From: Bacilli bacterium
GTDB taxonomy: Bacteria > Bacillota_I > Bacilli_A > RFN20 > CAG-826
DNA length: 41,230 bases
NCBI GenBank assembly: GCA_024687185.1
Contig: JAILEX010000004.1
Location: 1-41,230 of the forward strand
Reading direction: 5' to 3'
The notes beneath the pieces are model-generated. The model ran no database searches and was not told the origin of the DNA. It saw nothing but the letters and a program-made list of their open reading frames with translations. Of this stretch, positions 19,321 through 29,459 are shown in pieces. Each line of letters starts with the position of its first letter. Positions within the stretch are counted from its first letter, which is position 1. A program made the position numbers and the translations under genes.

Positions 19321-19764
19321 TTACTTCTCCTCCTTAAGCAGATCCCTAACGGCGTCCCAACCGATGGTGGCGCAATGGATCCTAGCCGCCTGCTTGGACG
19401 TGTTCTTAAACGCCAAAGCCTCCTCGAGGACGGAATCGTCATAGGCTTCCTCGTGGATCATGGAATTGAATTGCTTGATCAGATACTCGGCCTCTTCTTT
19501 GGTTTTGCCGATCAATAGGTCGCATAAGATGTCGCTGCTAGAGGTGGAAATCGCGCAGGCGACGCCATTCCAGGAGGCGTAAGTAACTTTGCCATTATCG
19601 TCTAATTTGAGATAGACATTGATATCATCGATGCAATTGACAGAGGAAGAATGGATGCTCAAACATCCCTCGACCTTCGGGTCTTCCTTATGGCGGGGAG
19701 AGGAATAATGGTCCATGATGATCTCTCTCATCATCTCGGGCGTCAGTTCAAATGAAATAGGCAT
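19321..19764 (-). CDS. sufU: SufU-type iron-sulfur scaffold/transfer protein
   Basis: [52 protein letters not shown]. Confidence 0.95.
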   Translation of the reverse strand: MPISFELTPEMMREIIMDHYSSPRHKEDPKVEGCLSIHSSSVNCIDDINVYLKLDDNGKVTYASWNGVACAISTSSSDILCDLLIGKTKEEAEYLIKQFNSMIHEEAYDDSVLEEALAFKNTSKQAARIHCATIGWDAVRDLLKEEK

Positions 19765-20989
19765 TGAGGTACTCTCCTTTGCAGGTCTTAACCGCTTCGA
19801 CTAGGGCATCGATTTCTTCTTCGGTGGTATAGAAATAGAATGAGGCGCGGATGGTGGCGACGGTACTCAGAAAATCGTTTAGGATCTTGGCGCAGTGCTG
19901 CCCGCTTCTTACCGCGATGCCCTTGGAATTGAAATAGGTGGCGGCGTCTTGGGCGAACACGCCATCGACGTTGAATGTGACGATGCCAGCCTCGCTATCC
20001 TCATTATATATAGTGACGGCACCGGTCTTCTTTAAGGCGTTAACCGCATACTGCTTCAACTCTTTTTCCCTTTTTTCGATGTTTTCGAAGCCGACGGAGG
20101 AAACGTATTCGATCGCGGCCTTTAGCCCCAAGATACCTTCTAGGTTCTGCGTCCCCGCCTCAAACCTGGCGGGGGGTTCTAGGAAGGAAGCAGTGCCGCA
20201 AACATCGAATTTGACGTTCATCCCTCCGCCTAGGCGGTAGGGGTCCATCCTTTTTAGTAAATCGTATTTCCCATATAGGAAGCCAATCCCGGTCGGACCG
20301 CACATCTTATGGCCGGAAAAGGCGAGGAAGTCGATGTCAAGTTCCTTCACATCGATTCTTTTATGGGGAACCGATTGCGCCCCATCGACCACGAAATAGG
20401 CCCCTACTTCATGGGCCAAAGCGGCTATTTCCTTCGTGGGCAAAAGATAGCCTAGGACATTGGTGACCTCGGCAAGGGCGATGATCTTGGTCTTATTGCT
20501 TATAGAGGCGCGGACGTTATCGATAGTGACCCTTCCTCCTTTGGAAAGGGGAATGAATCTGATAAGCGCCCCACATTCCTTTTGTAGGCGGTACCATGGC
20601 AAGACGTTGGAGGCATGTTCGGCTTCGGTAAGAAGGATCTCATCGCCTTCTTTTAATACTTCCTTGGCAAAGCACTCGGCCACTAGGTTCAAGGAATCGG
20701 TATCGCCGCTAGTGAAAACGATTTCCCTAGGCTCCGCGCCGATTAATTTTGCCGCGATTTCTCGTGTTTTCTCAACTTCGCGGTCCATTTCCGCGCATAG
20801 ATCGTAATCGCCGCGGTGGGAATTGGAGGTCCTATGGGTATAATAGGAGGATACGGCGTCGAGCACGCATTGGGGCTTGAGCGTGGTGGAGGCGTTATCT
20901 AACCACACCAAAGGATGCCCCTGCATCTTGATGCCATTAGAAAGCATGGGGAAGTCTTGACGGATCTTGTTTACGTCAAACCCGCTCAT
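19748..20989 (-). CDS. sufS: Cysteine desulfurase SufS
   Basis: PLVWLDNASTTLKPQ, VDGAQSVPHKRIDV, FLAFSGHKMCGPTGIGFLYGK, RSGQHCAK. Confidence 0.97.
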   Translation of the reverse strand: MSGFDVNKIRQDFPMLSNGIKMQGHPLVWLDNASTTLKPQCVLDAVSSYYTHRTSNSHRGDYDLCAEMDREVEKTREIAAKLIGAEPREIVFTSGDTDSLNLVAECFAKEVLKEGDEILLTEAEHASNVLPWYRLQKECGALIRFIPLSKGGRVTIDNVRASISNKTKIIALAEVTNVLGYLLPTKEIAALAHEVGAYFVVDGAQSVPHKRIDVKELDIDFLAFSGHKMCGPTGIGFLYGKYDLLKRMDPYRLGGGMNVKFDVCGTASFLEPPARFEAGTQNLEGILGLKAAIEYVSSVGFENIEKREKELKQYAVNALKKTGAVTIYNEDSEAGIVTFNVDGVFAQDAATYFNSKGIAVRSGQHCAKILNDFLSTVATIRASFYFYTTEEEIDALVEAVKTCKGEYLNAYFI

Positions 20990-21654
20990 ACCCTTTCCTC
21001 CAAAGCCTTAAGCAAGGCCTCTACTTCCCTTTCCTCGTAATAGGCGAGGACGGGATGGGTGTAGCCCATGGTGATGAGGCGCTTGGCCTCGTCCTTTTTA
21101 AGGCCACGGCTAGTCATATAGAAAAGATGGTCGTCATTGACCCTGCCAACGCTTGCGGCGTGGCTTGCAACGACTTCGTTCTCATCGATTTTCAAAGCGG
21201 GGGAGCAGAACCCCTGGGACTCTTCGTCGAATAGTATCGCCTTGGCTTCCTGACGGGTGGAGCAACTCACCGCGCCATGCTTGATATAGGAACAGCCATC
21301 GAAGCGAAGAAGCGACTTCCCTAAGCTTATGCCATAGCAGGAAACAAGCGATTTCCCTCTAGGCGCAAGGTGGTTGACGTTAACCTGAATCCTCTTCTTT
21401 TCGTTGACATTAGTTATGGAGGCGCAGTGCACGGTGAATTCTGCATCTTCCTCCAAGAGGTTCGCCTCGACGATCAATTCGCCTTCCCAAGCGCAAAAAT
21501 CCGCGAAATTCAAAACGAATACCGAATTTCTACGTAGATTTAGCGTGATTTTCCTACTAGAAAACCCATTGAGAGAGGTCAGCGATAATGAACGCGCCTC
21601 CCCCGCGGGTAAATCCATGGTTAAATTGACGTTTTCTAAATCTTCTTTAACCAT
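20986..21654 (-). CDS. sufD: SufD-like protein (short, 222 aa)
   Basis: C-terminal SufBD-family motifs (DENEVVASHAASVGRVNDDHLFYMTSRGLKKDEAKRLITMGY) between sufC and sufS. Confidence 0.88.
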   Translation of the reverse strand: MVKEDLENVNLTMDLPAGEARSLSLTSLNGFSSRKITLNLRRNSVFVLNFADFCAWEGELIVEANLLEEDAEFTVHCASITNVNEKKRIQVNVNHLAPRGKSLVSCYGISLGKSLLRFDGCSYIKHGAVSCSTRQEAKAILFDEESQGFCSPALKIDENEVVASHAASVGRVNDDHLFYMTSRGLKKDEAKRLITMGYTHPVLAYYEEREVEALLKALEERV

Positions 21655-21660
21655 CGTTTT

Positions 21661-22494
<834 letters not shown>

Positions 22495-22658
22495 GTCTCT
22501 ACCTCCTCGGATAGCCACGCTATTCTAGACTTCCGAAAAGGGAAGGACAACAAAAGTGATAAACTCCGCCAAAGGAATGGGAAAAACTTGTTTTTGGATT
22601 GACGGGGAAAGGCCAAACCCAAGCACCCAAAAAGTTGTTTCCGTGGTACAAAATATTG

Positions 22659-22687
22659 TTGTAACCGCTTAAGGGAAAGTATATACT
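22659..22687 (+). promoter_or_regulatory. Candidate sigmaA promoter for the PrsA-like lipoprotein, -10 inside a perfect palindrome
   Basis: TTGTAA-N17-TATACT; GAAAGTATATACTTTC at 22675-22690. Confidence 0.55.
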
Positions 22688-22730
22688 TTCGCCGCATGTC
22701 CATGCAAAAGACACAGGAGGAACGAGCTCA

Positions 22731-24845
22731 ATGAAATTGAAAAAACTCACACTCGGACTCGCTGGCACCTTGGTTGCTTTGGCCGGTATGACCGCCTGCA
22801 ACGAGGTCACTAAAAAGGATGGTGTCGTACTACAATTCACGGATAGCACCGGTAAGGTCCATGACTATACCGCCAAGGAACTTTTCGAGGATTACCTCCC
22901 GAGTTCCTCTTCCGCAAGCACCGTCTTCAGCAACGTCCGCAAAGTCTTGATTCGAAACTATTTCGAGAGTGATGAAAAGAAAGAAGCTCTAGCAGCCGCA
23001 AAGAAAGAAGCGGAAAACGACATCCTTGGCCTACGCGATACGGCCAAGACGAATGCCGAAAACAACGGAACGAGTTATCAGACCGAATGGGAGAAGATCC
23101 TAGACAGCGAAGGTGTTGATAACATCGAGGAACTCTACGACAAGAAGCTCCTAGAGGAAGAGGAGAAGGCGTTCGATAACGAATACTATACCACCGCTTC
23201 CTATAACGCCATCCGCGATGGCGATTTCTGGGACGACCTAAAGACCGCCGAACTCGTGGAGAAATACGGTCCCGTCAGCGAGGGCTACCTCGCCGAAAGG
23301 CTCCCCTACCACGTTTCCCATATCTTGGTGAAACTCGCGGCGGGCGGCAGCAACGAATACACCCAGGACACCCTATCCGAAGCGGAAGCCCGCAAGCTCT
23401 CCGCGGTCGTGAAGGAAATCGCAGGCGCCCATAACGACGAAACCGGCACCCCGCTCACCAGCGCGGAAACCCGTCTCCGTTTCGGCACCATCGCCCAGAA
23501 CCTTTCCGACGACGATACCTCCGCCGCCAACTATGGCGACCTTGGCATCATGGATAAGAACACCTCGTTCGTCCAGGAATTCAAGCTAGGCCTTTATGCC
23601 TATGAAGCCCTCTATAACCAGCAGACCAAATCCGAAGCTGGCGCAGCCGACTTGCTCCCAAGCGGCGAAGGCAGCCTAATCGACGCGACCGAGGCCGCCT
23701 CGATCAAGACCTCCTTCGAAAACCGTGGCATCGGCACCATCCCCTATGGCGCATTCGTCGCCCTAGGCTATGACGAAGTCGCCAACGATCCCGACCTTGG
23801 CTACCGCGTTAACGAGAATTCTTCGTTGTTCTATGCCCGCAACGTCTTGCTCAACAAGTATATGAACAACCACCAGATCGCGGTCATCACCCCGAACTAC
23901 ATTCCCTATAACGCCTATTACGAACCCGCGGTGTTCACCACCGACGCGGCTTGGACCGGAAACGACTATAACGCCGTCTACGCCATCGAATCCCCGACCG
24001 GCGATGCCGAAACCGGAGGAACCCTCACCAACGTGTATTCCTCCCTCCCCGGCTTCTCCGTCGATACCACTTCTATCCTTCCTGGCATCGGCAGCAACGT
24101 CCTAACCAACGAAAAGGGTCAGGTCGTCTTAGCCGTCCGTGCCGGCGCATCCTCCTACCAGGGCATCCACTTCATCGTGGTCGATCGCAGCGCCCTAGTC
24201 GAATATGCGGCCTATAACGAAACCACCGGTGCCTACGAGGAGATCACCGAAAGCGACTACACCACCAAGAAGGGCAGCGCCGACGTGAACTCGCTCTCCG
24301 AGTACTACACCATGGAAGTTCCCAAGAACATCCCCTCCACCGATGCCGCCGCGGCAAGTGAAGACGCCGAAGACCTCTACTACCCCTTCTATAAAGATAG
24401 TACGGGCGCGTATAAGGCCAAATCGACCTTCGTCAACAAACTCGTTGCCGGCGTTGCCGACTACGACGCCCAGGCGAACAAGGTCACCGAAGCCGTCAAG
24501 GCCGTCGTCAGCGACGACAACACCTACATCTTCGAGGAACTCATCGTCAACGGGAGCATCAAGTTCAACACTTCCGGCACCATGGGCGCCAAGCTCGAAG
24601 AACTCGTCAACTCTTATATCAAAACCACCCGTGAGAGCTCCTATATCTCCGGCAAAGAGAGCTTTGACAAAGACTGGAAGACCTATGCGGAATATCTCGA
24701 TCAGATGGACGCCGCCCGCAAGATGAAGGCGGATGGCAGCCAAAAGCTCATTTCCGAAGTCTGCGCCATCGGTTATGGCAGCAGCGACGCCAAAAACGGC
24801 GAAGGTCTCTGGGCGAAAGGAGGAGCCTGCTATGATGGCAAGTAA
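22731..24845 (+). CDS. PrsA-like foldase lipoprotein with parvulin-type PPIase region
   Basis: Signal/lipobox LAGTLVALAGMTAC; LPYHVSHILVKL (parvulin-like HILVK) with later FGTIAQNLSDDDTSAANYGDLGIM; SD AGGAGG. Confidence 0.8.
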   Translation: MKLKKLTLGLAGTLVALAGMTACNEVTKKDGVVLQFTDSTGKVHDYTAKELFEDYLPSSSSASTVFSNVRKVLIRNYFESDEKKEALAAAKKEAENDILGLRDTAKTNAENNGTSYQTEWEKILDSEGVDNIEELYDKKLLEEEEKAFDNEYYTTASYNAIRDGDFWDDLKTAELVEKYGPVSEGYLAERLPYHVSHILVKLAAGGSNEYTQDTLSEAEARKLSAVVKEIAGAHNDETGTPLTSAETRLRFGTIAQNLSDDDTSAANYGDLGIMDKNTSFVQEFKLGLYAYEALYNQQTKSEAGAADLLPSGEGSLIDATEAASIKTSFENRGIGTIPYGAFVALGYDEVANDPDLGYRVNENSSLFYARNVLLNKYMNNHQIAVITPNYIPYNAYYEPAVFTTDAAWTGNDYNAVYAIESPTGDAETGGTLTNVYSSLPGFSVDTTSILPGIGSNVLTNEKGQVVLAVRAGASSYQGIHFIVVDRSALVEYAAYNETTGAYEEITESDYTTKKGSADVNSLSEYYTMEVPKNIPSTDAAAASEDAEDLYYPFYKDSTGAYKAKSTFVNKLVAGVADYDAQANKVTEAVKAVVSDDNTYIFEELIVNGSIKFNTSGTMGAKLEELVNSYIKTTRESSYISGKESFDKDWKTYAEYLDQMDAARKMKADGSQKLISEVCAIGYGSSDAKNGEGLWAKGGACYDGK

Positions 24846-26466
24846 GTTTAAGAAAGGCCTATTGATCCTCGTGGCCTCGGCCACTATGTTGCTCGCTGGC
24901 TGCGACGACGTCACCGCCGAACTTCCCGAATCCGTTCAGGAAGAAGCCCTAGTCGTCGATGGCAAGACCTCTGGTCTCCCTGGCAATAACCTCAAGGAAA
25001 TCTGGGACTCCCTAGTCACTTCCGGCGACTCCAACTCCGAAAAGATCCTCAACAACATCCTCTACGCCTATGCCGAAAGCTACTTCGGTGCCTTCTATGG
25101 CGAAGATGGCGCGGTTGGCCTAAAGGACGTCTATGACGATAACTCCAAGGCCGAGAGCTTCCGCTCCGCCCATACAAGCGCCTATTCCACCAAGGAAGAA
25201 GTCATCGACCTAGCAAACGTCATCGTCAAATCCATCAAGGAATCCTTCTGGGAATTCCGCAACAATTCCTCCTATCAAGATAGGGAAGTCTTCTATGAAA
25301 GGCTATTCTACGAAGCCCAGGAAAAGAACCTCTATTCCTTCCCCGAAATCGCCGTTGGCGACTTCAAGGTGAAGCAATTATTGGGCGATGAGACCCCCGA
25401 AAAGGACATCGACCTCTACTTCAACGATTTCCTCGACACCTACCAAAGCTACATCAAGAGGAACCTCATCCCCAACCTCTACCGCAAAGCGCTCATCAAG
25501 GATTACCTAATCCGCACCAATAGCGGCGTCTTAGGACGTAGCTATGCCAGGAAGATCTCCTATATCGCCCTTCCCGACATCTCCTCTAGCGCCTCCGCGG
25601 CCCAAAACCTGATCCGTGCCTTCTGCAAGCTCTGCCTAGAAGCCGATAACGTCGCCGACGAATTCCGCGACCTCCGCTTCCTCGACAAGCTCTATTGCGG
25701 CACCGTCGCCCAGACGGGGGACGAATGGACCAAGGCCCAGGAAGTCTATACCGAAGCCGGCTGGACCCTAGGCGGTTGGACCGATGAAACCGCCACCGAC
25801 ATCGATGAGAGCAAGATCTACGTCGAATCCACCATGGGTGCGACCGTCAAGGATTACAACGAACTCTCCGATGACCGCAACATCTCCGGTTCCTCCACCG
25901 ACTTCACCAATTCCGGTGCCTACGTCAAGGAAATCGGCCTCGAGATCAAGGAAAGGGGTATCCAAAACACCTCCAAGGTCACCGAGGGCTGGTATAACGC
26001 CTCCTCCTCCTTGTCCCTACTTAACGACCTCAAGGACCGCCTATTCAAGATCACGGTCGCCAACGAAGTCGACTCCGACGAGGGCGAGACCTTCGGTAAG
26101 TACGTCCAGGGTTCCTACTACATGGTCCCCAAGACCTACGAAAGGACCGAATCCTACCCCTACGCCGTCTATGACAAGTCCTCCTCCACCTGGTATATCT
26201 GCCGCGTCGATCAGGCCGTCAAAGCCGCCAAACTCAATAGCGAAGGCGACGAATCCTACGACAACGCCAATATCGGCAAAGGATTCGGCAGCGATGGCAA
26301 GATGAGCCTCAACCAGGTCAAGTGGGCCGTCGCGGACCTTCTCGCCGACACCGACTCCTACAAGAACGCCGCCAACCAAGAAGCCGTCGAGAAAATGGCC
26401 TTGAGCTTCCACGATCAGGAAGTCTACAACTACTTCGTCAAGACCTTCCCCGACCTCTTCGAGTAA
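24832..26466 (+). CDS. Large hypothetical lipoprotein, co-transcribed with PrsA-like gene
   Basis: SD AAAGGAGG then ATGATGGCAAGTAAG; MMASKFKKGLLILVASATMLLAGCDDV lipobox; overlaps upstream stop by 14 nt. ORF track start at 24733 is upstream of the likely start. Confidence 0.85.
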   Translation: MMASKFKKGLLILVASATMLLAGCDDVTAELPESVQEEALVVDGKTSGLPGNNLKEIWDSLVTSGDSNSEKILNNILYAYAESYFGAFYGEDGAVGLKDVYDDNSKAESFRSAHTSAYSTKEEVIDLANVIVKSIKESFWEFRNNSSYQDREVFYERLFYEAQEKNLYSFPEIAVGDFKVKQLLGDETPEKDIDLYFNDFLDTYQSYIKRNLIPNLYRKALIKDYLIRTNSGVLGRSYARKISYIALPDISSSASAAQNLIRAFCKLCLEADNVADEFRDLRFLDKLYCGTVAQTGDEWTKAQEVYTEAGWTLGGWTDETATDIDESKIYVESTMGATVKDYNELSDDRNISGSSTDFTNSGAYVKEIGLEIKERGIQNTSKVTEGWYNASSSLSLLNDLKDRLFKITVANEVDSDEGETFGKYVQGSYYMVPKTYERTESYPYAVYDKSSSTWYICRVDQAVKAAKLNSEGDESYDNANIGKGFGSDGKMSLNQVKWAVADLLADTDSYKNAANQEAVEKMALSFHDQEVYNYFVKTFPDLFE

Positions 26467-26486
26467 GGCCAAACCCCTAACCCTAT

Positions 26487-26517
26487 GGCACCCTACCTTT
26501 CTAGGGTGCCTTTTTTT
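26487..26517 (+). terminator. Rho-independent terminator
   Basis: GGCACCCTA-cctttc-TAGGGTGCC then TTTTTTT. Confidence 0.95.
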
Positions 26518-26601
26518 AGTCCTTCTTTCCTATAACCCAAGCAAGGCAAAAGGATTACAATATCCCTATAAAGGCGATTCTAGCGTGAAAGGAGGCCCAA
26601 T

Positions 26602-27024
26602 ATGGCCGATGATGTATTCTGCATGATAATCAACGGGGAAATACCCTCTACGAAGGTTTATGAGGACGATGCGGTCCTCGCGATCCTAGATATCTCCCAG
26701 GCCACCAGGGGCCATACCCTAGTAATGCCCAAAGCCCACTACTCCAATATCCTCCATTGCCCTCCCGAACTCGTCCACCGCGTCTATGACGTGGCCCAGA
26801 AAATCGGCCAGGCCGCAATCGTCTCCATGGGCGCGACGGGGGTCAATATCCTTACCAATGCCGGGGAATCCGCGGGCCAAACCGTACCCCATTTCCATGT
26901 CCATGTCTTGCCTCGCTATGACCATGAAAACAATGGCTTTGAGATCACGATGAAAGACAATAAACCCGATACATTAGCTTTGCCAGCCATCGCGGAAGAA
27001 TTAAGGAAAAACCTCAAATTTTAA
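26602..27024 (+). CDS. hit: HIT family hydrolase
   Basis: DDVFCMIINGEIPSTKVYEDD; QTVPHFHVHVLPR (HxHxH). Confidence 0.96.
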   Translation: MADDVFCMIINGEIPSTKVYEDDAVLAILDISQATRGHTLVMPKAHYSNILHCPPELVHRVYDVAQKIGQAAIVSMGATGVNILTNAGESAGQTVPHFHVHVLPRYDHENNGFEITMKDNKPDTLALPAIAEELRKNLKF

Positions 27025-27042
27025 GACAAATATGTCGTTTTT

Positions 27043-27076
27043 AAAGGGTTTTCTAACCTAGAAGCCCTTTTTATTT
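27043..27076 (+). terminator. Rho-independent terminator after HIT
   Basis: AAAGGGTTTTCTaacctAGAAGCCCTTTTTATTT stem-loop plus U-rich run. Confidence 0.8.
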
Positions 27077-27156
27077 GAACGCCTTGTCCGTTAGTCTATG
27101 GTAAGCATGCTTACTCGTTTAACTAATAAGGAAGGTAAGAAAAGGAAGGTAAGAAA

Positions 27157-27558
27157 ATGAAGATCGAAATCAGATATTTCTCCAAACTCGGCCACACCAA
27201 AGACATCGCCAATGCTATCGGTGAGGAACTAGGTGTCGAGGCCAAATCCATCGTCGACGAACCTTCTTTAAAGGAGAAGGTCGATATCCTTTTCCTTGGC
27301 GGCGCACCCTATGCCAACGTCATGGACAATAAGCTTAGGCAATTCGCCAAAAGCCTAGATAAGGGCATGGTGGACTTAGTCGTCTTGTTCACTACCTCCA
27401 ACTGGTCTAGGAGGACAATACGTTCGTTAAGGAAGATCTTGCTTGGGAAAGGCATCAAGGTAAACGAAGAATATTTCTACGCCCATATGCTCAATATCAA
27501 AAACAGGATCCCCGAGGCGAAGAAGTTCGCCAATAGGGTCATCGAAGAAAATAAGTAG
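27157..27558 (+). CDS. Flavodoxin-like protein
   Basis: MKIEIRYFSKLGHTKDIANAIGEELG (flavodoxin-like phosphate loop), ILFLGGAPYA. Confidence 0.75.
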   Translation: MKIEIRYFSKLGHTKDIANAIGEELGVEAKSIVDEPSLKEKVDILFLGGAPYANVMDNKLRQFAKSLDKGMVDLVVLFTTSNWSRRTIRSLRKILLGKGIKVNEEYFYAHMLNIKNRIPEAKKFANRVIEENK

Positions 27559-27571
27559 GCACTTCCATATA

Positions 27572-27605
27572 AAAATGGAGGCATCCGCGTAGGTGCCTCC
27601 ATTTT
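27572..27605. terminator. Bidirectional terminator
   Basis: AAAATGGAGGCA-tccgcgtagg-TGCCTCCATTTT, 12-bp perfect arms between convergent genes. Confidence 0.92.
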
Positions 27606-27621
27606 CTTTGTTAAGAAATGG

Positions 27622-28659
27622 TTATTCGTCTTTACTGGGCCTAGTGCCGGCGGGTTCTTCCTCGTCTTTGGTATACATCGGCTTATAGAAATAACGGTTG
27701 TCCATCGAGTAGATCTTCGCGGTCCATTCGCCCTTTTCTATTCCTTCATAGGCTTTGGAGAGGATCATCATCTTGGCATCGATATCATCGATCATGGCGA
27801 TGGCTTGGCTCTCCCTAGTCAAAGGACGGATCGCCGCGCCGAATTCGGGCTGATTGTGATGGGAGATTAGGATATGCTCGAAGATGACGGCCACTTCCTT
27901 CTTATGGAAGGCAAGGCTGGTCTTATCGGCCTGCTCTTCTTCGGGTAGTGTATCGAAATCGAAATAATGGAGTTCGTTCGCGGCCTCCCTAACGATGTCT
28001 TGCCCTAAGACTAGGTGACCGACGAGTTTTCCTTCTAATGTGTAGCTAGTCGCGATCGGGCCAGATAATTCCAAGGTTTTGCCAATATCGTGTAGCATTG
28101 CCCCGGCGACCAATATGTCGCGATTTAACGCCGGATAGATTTTGGCGACTTCCCTAGCCAAATCCGCCATCGTAAGGGAATGGTAGAGGAGGCCATGCAG
28201 ATAATTGTGGTGGTTGCTTACCGCGGCCGGCCATTCGCGGTACTTCTTATAGAATTTATTGAAGACGCATTTGACCAAATCCAATACCACGGGGTCTTCG
28301 ATTTCGGCGATGTAGGCCTTGCATTTGTTATGGAGTTCGACCAATGGGATGGGGGCGCTAGGAATAAGTTCGTCTAGGGAAACCTCGTCGATACGGAGCA
28401 CCCTGCCGCCGAATACCTTGCCCTGCATCTTCTTGTCGAAGGTATTGGCGCTTAGATCGACCTCAACGAAATTGCCTTTGGCAAAGATATCGCTATCGCC
28501 ATCGTTTACGTCCCATTTGCGGGCGTCTAGGCTACCGGAAGCGTCTTCCAAAGCCAAAGTGAAATAGTTTTTGCCATTATTGCTAACGCATTTCTTGCAG
28601 TCTTTCACGACTACGCGCAACAGGGTCCTATCCCCATCGCGGAGAGCTGATATCTTCAT
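27622..28659 (-). CDS. yhaM: 3'-5' exoribonuclease YhaM (OB-fold + HD domain)
   Basis: NYFTLALEDASGSLDARKWD; NHHNYLHGLLYHSLTMADLA; AGAMLHDIGKTLELSG; ISHHNQPEFGA. Confidence 0.94.
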   Translation of the reverse strand: MKISALRDGDRTLLRVVVKDCKKCVSNNGKNYFTLALEDASGSLDARKWDVNDGDSDIFAKGNFVEVDLSANTFDKKMQGKVFGGRVLRIDEVSLDELIPSAPIPLVELHNKCKAYIAEIEDPVVLDLVKCVFNKFYKKYREWPAAVSNHHNYLHGLLYHSLTMADLAREVAKIYPALNRDILVAGAMLHDIGKTLELSGPIATSYTLEGKLVGHLVLGQDIVREAANELHYFDFDTLPEEEQADKTSLAFHKKEVAVIFEHILISHHNQPEFGAAIRPLTRESQAIAMIDDIDAKMMILSKAYEGIEKGEWTAKIYSMDNRYFYKPMYTKDEEEPAGTRPSKDE

Positions 28660-29459
28660 TTGAATTCCTCCTGGATCAATTCGTTGATGTCGTCATAGTG
28701 ATAGCCCTTCCTAAGGAGGTGGGCCAATATCTTCTGCTTCCTCTTATAGAGGTCGTCGATCTTGTAGTATTTATGCCTTGCGAGGTAGAAATCCTTTTCT
28801 AGTAGCTCCCTTTCTAGTTCCTCGGGGGTTTCCTCGATGCATTCCTCAATCACCTTCTTGGCCAAGGTATGGTCATAGCCTCTTCCAAGAAGATATTCAT
28901 ACGCCCTTTCCTTTTTCTTTTCGTAAGGGTATTTGGCGTATTTCTTATTTAGGGCAAGGCAACACCGCGTCGCCCTCTCCTCTTCCTCTTCGTCAGGGAA
29001 ATCGAATTTGGAGAGCACTTCCTCGCCAATGCCTTTTTCCTTTAGCCTTGCTATGGTCTTGTTTTTGCCATAGAGGCGGAATTCGGCGATATCCTCGACG
29101 TAGATCCTCGCATATTCCTCGTCGTTGATTAGACCATCGTTGATAAGCCTGGCGACAACGCGCTTGGCAACGATTGGCTCTGCGCCCTTACCGATCAATT
29201 TGCCCCTAAGGACATAGGAGGTGTACATATCCTTCGACAATAGGCGCAGGGCATAGACATAATAATCGTCCTCCTCCGCGTATTTTAGGATCTTCTTCAT
29301 CTCCTCGGGCTCGATCTTTTTGCCCACGTAAAGAAGGAATTCCACATAGGCGTCGGGGGAAAGGGAGACCTTTTCCCCATTAGAAAAGGAGATGGATACG
29401 GACTTCTTCTTTTCCTTGACCGAAACGACGGTAATATCACCAATATTTTTTTCTGACAC
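28656..29459 (-). CDS. recX: Regulatory protein RecX
   Basis: AEEDDYYVYALRLLSKDMYTSYVLRGKLIGKG; VARLINDGLINDEEYARIYVED; LLRKGYHYDDINELI. Confidence 0.9.
   Translation of the reverse strand: MSEKNIGDITVVSVKEKKKSVSISFSNGEKVSLSPDAYVEFLLYVGKKIEPEEMKKILKYAEEDDYYVYALRLLSKDMYTSYVLRGKLIGKGAEPIVAKRVVARLINDGLINDEEYARIYVEDIAEFRLYGKNKTIARLKEKGIGEEVLSKFDFPDEEEEERATRCCLALNKKYAKYPYEKKKERAYEYLLGRGYDHTLAKKVIEECIEETPEELERELLEKDFYLARHKYYKIDDLYKRKQKILAHLLRKGYHYDDINELIQEEFK

Noticed and set aside
24195-24914. 239-aa minus-strand ORF, plus 24343..24726 + and 25784..26305 + and 26041..26472 -
   Set aside because: Shadow frames created by strongly C-ending codons in the two lipoprotein genes; compositions (Val/Gly/Asp-rich or Pro/Thr/Ser-rich) are typical of antisense/out-of-frame reads and there are no SD sites.
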